Program-made: the position numbers and the translations under genes
Part shown: positions 60,774 through 64,000 of the stretch, one piece after another
How positions within the stretch are numbered: the first letter of the stretch is position 1
Layout: each line of letters starts with the position of its first letter
The notes under the pieces: model-generated
Databases searched by the model: none
Told to the model about the DNA's origin: nothing
What the model saw: only the letters and a program-made list of their open reading frames with translations
Assembly: GCA_045629285.1 (NCBI GenBank)
Contig: JAZQQY010000029.1
Coordinates: 186,001 to 250,000 of the forward strand
Origin: UBA1723 sp045629285
Lineage (GTDB): Bacteria; Bacteroidota; Bacteroidia; Bacteroidales; Paludibacteraceae
DNA: 64,000 nt
Direction: 5' to 3'

Positions 60774-61952
60774 CTTATTGAATTTTCTTCTTATCAGCGT
60801 GAATATTATCGAAGCGATCACCATTCCAAGTCCAGCGCCGACAGTGCCATACCATCCGAATTTAGTCCACATCGAGCCGGCAAGGAATGTACCGAACGAA
60901 CCGCCAATGAAATAAGTCACCATATAAATTGTGTTCATTCGACTTGAGGCTGTCGGGCAAAGTTTCATCGTTGCACTCTGATTACTCAACTGCACACACT
61001 GCATACCGATGTCGATGATGATCACACCTGCAATGATTCCGGCGTAATAATTTTGGAAGATGCCCATGATTATCCATGCAAGCACTACGCATGAAACGCC
61101 CAAAGCATTTATCTTCTCCACTCCATATTTAGGAATATGCTTGCCTACATTCGACGCAGTCAATGCACCAGCCACTCCACATAATCCGAGCATTCCCACT
61201 GTGTCGCTGCCATCAAAGAATGGAGCCTCTTTCATTCTGAATGCCAGACATGCCCACATGCCGAGCATCGAGCCGAAAATAAATGCTGAGCGGACTGAAT
61301 ATGTGATTGCTTTGGGATTTTCCTTGACAAGCCGGAAAATAGATGTCATTAGTTTCACAAAGCGTCCGTTGAATGTTGGTTCAACGTATGGGAATATCTT
61401 CCAAACCACAACCGCCGACAACGCTATCAAACCAGCCGCAATCTCATACATTGTTCGCCAGCCCCACAAGTCGCCTACATATCCGCTAGCAACACGGGAT
61501 CCAAGGATTCCGATAAGCAATCCGGATAGGATCAAGCCGGTCTTATGAGCCTTCTCTTCCGGACGGGAAAACTGTGATACGAACGGAATGAAAACCTGTG
61601 GCGCGACGGAGAAAATTCCAGTCACAAAACTTGAGGCCAACAACACAAAAAAATTGCTGGAAAGAGCGATTGCCACCAATGAAAAAATCAACACACCGAA
61701 GCAAGTCAGAATAGTGGTACGACGATTATAAAGGTCGCCCATAGGAATGATGAACAACAATCCTAAAGCATAACCGATCTGCGTGAACACAGGCATAAGA
61801 TTCACCTGAAATTCCGAAAGTCCGGTATCTTCACGGATCAGGTTAAGCAAAGGCTGACAGTAGTAAAGATTTGCTACCGACACACCCGCCATCACAGCAA
61901 GCAACGCCACCAACGTAGATGGTATTCCTTCGTTTGGTTTGAGTGTCATCAT
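60771..61952 (-). CDS. MFS transporter, DHA1-like
   Basis: A 393-residue carrier with 12 membrane segments. The loop-2 motif is GDLYNRRTT and motif C is seen in TM5 (LLIGILGSRVASGYVGDLWG). The start NLYYCQPLLNLIREDTGLSE is typical of YnfM/YbcL-type sugar or drug exporters. Substrate unknown. It lies head-to-tail before the Y-family polymerase, 38 bases away, and may share its transcript. In-frame ATG codons at 61952 and 61949 are equivalent choices. Confidence 0.85.
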   Translation of the reverse strand: MMTLKPNEGIPSTLVALLAVMAGVSVANLYYCQPLLNLIREDTGLSEFQVNLMPVFTQIGYALGLLFIIPMGDLYNRRTTILTCFGVLIFSLVAIALSSNFFVLLASSFVTGIFSVAPQVFIPFVSQFSRPEEKAHKTGLILSGLLIGILGSRVASGYVGDLWGWRTMYEIAAGLIALSAVVVWKIFPYVEPTFNGRFVKLMTSIFRLVKENPKAITYSVRSAFIFGSMLGMWACLAFRMKEAPFFDGSDTVGMLGLCGVAGALTASNVGKHIPKYGVEKINALGVSCVVLAWIIMGIFQNYYAGIIAGVIIIDIGMQCVQLSNQSATMKLCPTASSRMNTIYMVTYFIGGSFGTFLAGSMWTKFGWYGTVGAGLGMVIASIIFTLIRRKFNK

Positions 61953-62047
61953 TTCTATTTTGTGCTTTAGTGTTTTGTTCTAATTTTGAATTTCATGCAA
62001 ATTTACGGATTCTCTTTTAGAGAGAAGCACTAATTCCAAAATAAAGA

Positions 62048-62079
62048 TAGGAGACGATTGAAAATCAATCATCTCCTAT
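62048..62079. terminator. Hairpin, possible terminator
   Basis: AGGAGACGATTGA (62049-62061) and TCAATCATCTCCT (62065-62077) pair with one mismatch around AAA. T-rich sequence follows on the minus strand (CTTTATTTTGG), so it may end the flavin reductase/monooxygenase/nitroreductase-fragment transcript. Confidence 0.6.
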
Positions 62080-62113
62080 TATTCTGTTTCAAACAAAATC
62101 TGTCCGTATTCTC

Positions 62114-62260
62114 TTACAAATACTTTACAGTCTCTTTCAAAGGTTTGCGATCCGCATGGTTTGGCAATGGACCTGCACCAGCTGCAGCAAAACCAAAATC
62201 AAGGATCATAAGAATCCCTTCGTTGGCTGGCAAACCAAGTGATTGATGTAAATACGTCAA
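62114..62260 (-). pseudogene. Nitroreductase family C-terminal fragment
   Basis: Starting directly after the stop of the monooxygenase gene, in the same frame, the minus strand reads LTYLHQSLGLPANEGILMIL, then DFGFAAAGAGPLPNHADRKP and LKETVKYL with a stop at 62116-62114. This is the C-terminal tail of a nitroreductase-family flavoprotein. The N-terminal 120 or so residues and a start codon are missing. The parent gene may have been deleted or the piece joined to the monooxygenase gene. It is unlikely to make a functional enzyme. Confidence 0.6.
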
Positions 62261-62536
62261 TTAGAATACAAACTGCTCAATCTTCATCTCACCGCAAGCA
62301 GTGATCTGCGGAACGTATAGTTTGAAAGGTGCAGATGCCGAGTGAGCATCAAGAAGTTCCTGGCTAGCCCAAGTCTCGCAGATCATGAAAGAGTTCTTGC
62401 GAGTACCGCTCTCGTAGATGTCGTAGAAGACACAACCGTCCTGCTTCTGCGATTCAGCAACAAGAGCCACTGCAGCGTTGAAAGCCTCGTTATACTTTCC
62501 TTCCTTAGCTTCAAAAAAACAATTTAATCTGATCAT
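62261..62536 (-). CDS. Antibiotic biosynthesis monooxygenase-type protein
   Basis: A 91-residue single-domain protein of the ABM/YgiN type: IRLNCFFEAKEGKYNEAFNA, QKQDGCVFYDIYESGTRKNS, FMICETWASQELLDAHSAS, FKLYVP. Such dimeric ferredoxin-like barrels include quinol monooxygenases and heme or aldehyde-handling proteins; substrate unknown. It lies 20 bases after a flavin reductase gene, so the two probably act together in a small flavin or quinone redox step. A nitroreductase fragment lies directly downstream. Confidence 0.85.
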   Translation of the reverse strand: MIRLNCFFEAKEGKYNEAFNAAVALVAESQKQDGCVFYDIYESGTRKNSFMICETWASQELLDAHSASAPFKLYVPQITACGEMKIEQFVF

Positions 62537-62556
62537 AACAGTTATCTTTATCTGGT

Positions 62557-63123
62557 TTATTTAATTTCATTACCACAAGAGAATGCCTTGCCTACAACCT
62601 TACCAAGCTGGATATAGTTGTGACCTACAGAATCGTATGTTATAAGATTCATCTTCTCGACGTCGGGATTACCTTTCTCATCAAGATATTTCTCATCGCA
62701 AAGGATGTTTATGATTTCACCGACTAGGTAGTAGCCACTATCCTCCTCGTCGATTTTACGAGTGATGCGGCACTCCAAAGTCATTGGAAATTCCTTGAAT
62801 ACAGGAGCATTGACATTCGGAGCCTTCTCAATAGTCCAGCCAGCCTTCTCCATCTTCTTAGGATCCTTATTAGCAGAGACGATGCCCACGAAATCGCTTG
62901 CCACCATTGTCTCGGCAGTAGCGAAAGCGACAGTGAACTCACCATTATTTAGCTTTAGATTATCCGTTGTAGCGTGGCTACCCATAGAGATTATGATCTC
63001 ATGCATATCCAACTGGCCGCCCCAAGCAGCATTCATAGCGTTAGCCTTACCCTCTTTATTGTAAGTACCGATTATTAGCACCGGCTGTGGAAGCACCCAC
63101 GGTTTTGATCCAAAACTTTTCAT
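62557..63123 (-). CDS. Flavin reductase family protein
   Basis: A 188-residue FMN-binding split-barrel protein: PVLIIGTYNKEGKANAMNAAW, then GQLDMHEIIISMGSHATTDN, and EFTVAFATAETMVASDFVGI. Family members reduce free flavin with NAD(P)H or bind FMN as a cofactor. It is the first gene of a two-gene unit with the monooxygenase. Minus-strand TACCTTTA (63159-63152) is one base off the -7 consensus. A 16-bp palindrome (63250-63265) lies 127 bases upstream and could be an operator. Confidence 0.87.
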   Translation of the reverse strand: MKSFGSKPWVLPQPVLIIGTYNKEGKANAMNAAWGGQLDMHEIIISMGSHATTDNLKLNNGEFTVAFATAETMVASDFVGIVSANKDPKKMEKAGWTIEKAPNVNAPVFKEFPMTLECRITRKIDEEDSGYYLVGEIINILCDEKYLDEKGNPDVEKMNLITYDSVGHNYIQLGKVVGKAFSCGNEIK

Positions 63124-63421
63124 AAAATTTATCTTTTTAACAATACTGGGATAAAGGTATAAAATGGAAGCTTATTCTTCAAACGAATCAAAAAAATTTA
63201 CACATATTTGAAAAAAGTGACATTTTTACCTACCCAAAATCGACACTTCTTCGTTATATAACGAACAAAGACGGCATCACTGTCACCTTTTCGTTGCATG
63301 ATCATCAAATCCTCATGAATCAATGAATCGTTCCCTACTTAGTCCTCAGCACAGGGCGAAAAGGAAAGCCGTGGTAACGGTAGTCGCGGCTCCAGAATCT
63401 TCTTTTTGATAAACCTTCCTC
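63124..63421. other. Intergenic stretch with palindrome and solo REP-like motif
   Basis: No gene is seen on either strand. It holds the perfect palindrome TTCGTTATATAACGAA (63250-63265) and CCGTGGTAACGG (63369-63380), which matches the small hairpin of the REP-like elements at the transposase locus. AGCCG (63367-63371) and CGGCT (63387-63391) can close a larger hairpin around it. Confidence 0.55.
63250..63265. promoter_or_regulatory. Perfect 16-bp palindrome, possible operator
   Basis: TTCGTTATATAACGAA is its own reverse complement. It lies upstream of the flavin reductase gene and downstream of the acetyltransferase gene. The symmetry suits a TetR- or MarR-type dimer, but no regulator gene lies near. 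Confidence 0.4.
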
Positions 63422-63964
63422 TTATCCCCTATACGCTTCCCCCATCGAATTCTTCAGCGGATATTCTCGCACAAACCTCATATATTTCGTTACATCAAAT
63501 TTGGGATTCGATGAAATTATATCGTAGATGACGGTGCCGTTTCCACACGGTTGGATATAATCTGTGTCGTAAAGTCCATTACGGAGGTAGAAGCCGCGTC
63601 GCCGAATACGAATTTCTTTATTATCACACTCTTCACGCAAACTTTCAATTAACAACACCAATTCGGTTCCGTCGTATAAATGTCGCAACTCCTTTAAGAT
63701 TGATGCTCCATATCCATGGTTTCTATGCTCGTCGACTACAGCCAAATAAAGAAGAAAGGCGACATCACATCGCACAATCATGTATGCCATTCCGACGGGA
63801 ATATCTTCATCTTTGAAAATGAGCCATTCACAGTTTCCCGCCTCACACGCTTCAAACAATTCATCTATAGGATGACGCTCTATCTCAGGAAATGCAGTAA
63901 GATAGAGTCTTTCCATCAAATCTTTCTCTGGAGAATCACTATGTAGTCGACTTATAGTAAACAT
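63422..63964 (-). CDS. GNAT family N-acetyltransferase
   Basis: A 180-residue acetyltransferase. The acetyl-CoA-binding motif A region is LYLAVVDEHRNHGYGASILK, in which RNHGYGA fits the QxxGxG/A pattern (RxxGYG). The acceptor region (ERHPIDELFEACEAGNCEWL) and the C-terminal strands (RRRGFYLRNGLYDTDYIQPC) match small-molecule GNATs that modify amines; substrate unknown. Its ATG lies two bases after a likely stop of an upstream gene that runs off the right edge, so it is probably the second gene of an operon. Confidence 0.87.
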   Translation of the reverse strand: MFTISRLHSDSPEKDLMERLYLTAFPEIERHPIDELFEACEAGNCEWLIFKDEDIPVGMAYMIVRCDVAFLLYLAVVDEHRNHGYGASILKELRHLYDGTELVLLIESLREECDNKEIRIRRRGFYLRNGLYDTDYIQPCGNGTVIYDIISSNPKFDVTKYMRFVREYPLKNSMGEAYRG

Positions 63965-63966
63965 GA

Positions 63967-64000
63967 TTATACCATCAACATTATTTTTCCACCTTCCTTC
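63967..64000 (-). CDS. 3' end of an upstream gene (partial)
   Basis: On the minus strand the frame open from the edge reads KEGGKIMLMV and stops at TAA (63969-63967), two bases before the ATG of the GNAT gene. The tight spacing suggests a real gene end and an operon, but ten codons are too few to assign a product. Confidence 0.35.
   Translation of the reverse strand, partial: KEGGKIMLMV

Noticed and set aside
1..64000. Apparent abundance of GTCGAC across the window
   Set aside because: Most copies lie in frame as Val-Asp codons, and I cannot compute an expected count, so over-representation is not supported.

Overview
The window looks like chromosomal DNA of an anaerobic or microaerophilic member of the Bacteroidales (Bacteroidota). 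The reasons are: many upstream regions carry the Bacteroidota promoter signature (TTG or TTTG, about 18-21 bases, then TAnnTTTG); there are paired TonB-dependent receptor and DUF4249 lipoprotein genes, a complete Bat (aerotolerance) operon, DUF1573, DUF4230, FISUMP and CotH-family envelope proteins, HU-type proteins and an acyl-CoA dehydratase activase fusion. I cannot fix the family or genus. Nearly all of the window is core chromosome; accessory material is limited to small decayed elements.

Layout. 1-3091: chromate transporter end, an MFS carrier, dapA and a DUF4230 lipoprotein. 3213-7906: ftsK, a small HU protein and an overlapping HU-membrane-LysM protein. 8113-16463: moxR, DUF58 protein, BatD-like small protein, batA, batB, batC, batD, batE. 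16525-21364: pepT, an unknown gene, a Rel-family (p)ppGpp synthetase with a degenerate hydrolase half, and a YgjP-type metalloprotease. 21558-28520: two tandem paralogous TonB receptor/DUF4249 pairs. 28617-38228: a FISUMP protein, an unknown secreted protein, a zinc-ribbon protein, NIF3, a metallophosphoesterase, an RlmD-like methyltransferase, two outer-membrane barrel paralogues and two TonB C-terminal proteins. 38396-42716: ilvD-ilvB-ilvN, with ilvC separately at 56510-57553. 42874-44900: debris, namely a broken PIN toxin, its putative partner, a glutamine amidotransferase, and a frameshifted REP-associated tyrosine transposase flanked by matching inverted palindromic elements. 44936-49174: a 1412-residue activase/dehydratase fusion. 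49609-56333: a DUF6261-like protein, two CotH proteins, and an envelope thiol-redox cluster (DUF1573, thioredoxin lipoprotein, CcdA-like, DUF1573). 57802-64000: a possible phage remnant, tRNA-Gly and tRNA-Tyr, a YolD/Y-family polymerase pair, an MFS carrier, a nitroreductase fragment, a monooxygenase/flavin reductase pair and a GNAT acetyltransferase.

How the genes work together. ilvD, ilvB, ilvN and ilvC give the common valine/isoleucine pathway steps. The Bat genes form one long operon expected to build an inner-membrane/periplasmic complex whose assembly depends on the MoxR AAA+ ATPase. The DUF1573-thioredoxin-CcdA cluster looks like one electron relay from cytoplasm to periplasm. The HU and HU-LysM genes overlap and may link nucleoid and cell wall.

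The most unusual signal is not a gene. Degenerate tandem heptamers (exact 7-base period, several word families such as TTAAGAG, CTAAATG, CCTGAAA, GAAGTAA) sit on or just after the stop codons of about ten genes, often supplying the stop itself, and several fold back into hairpins. Two candidate small RNAs, each with a consensus promoter and a terminator, and the palindromes around the broken transposase are the next most interesting items.
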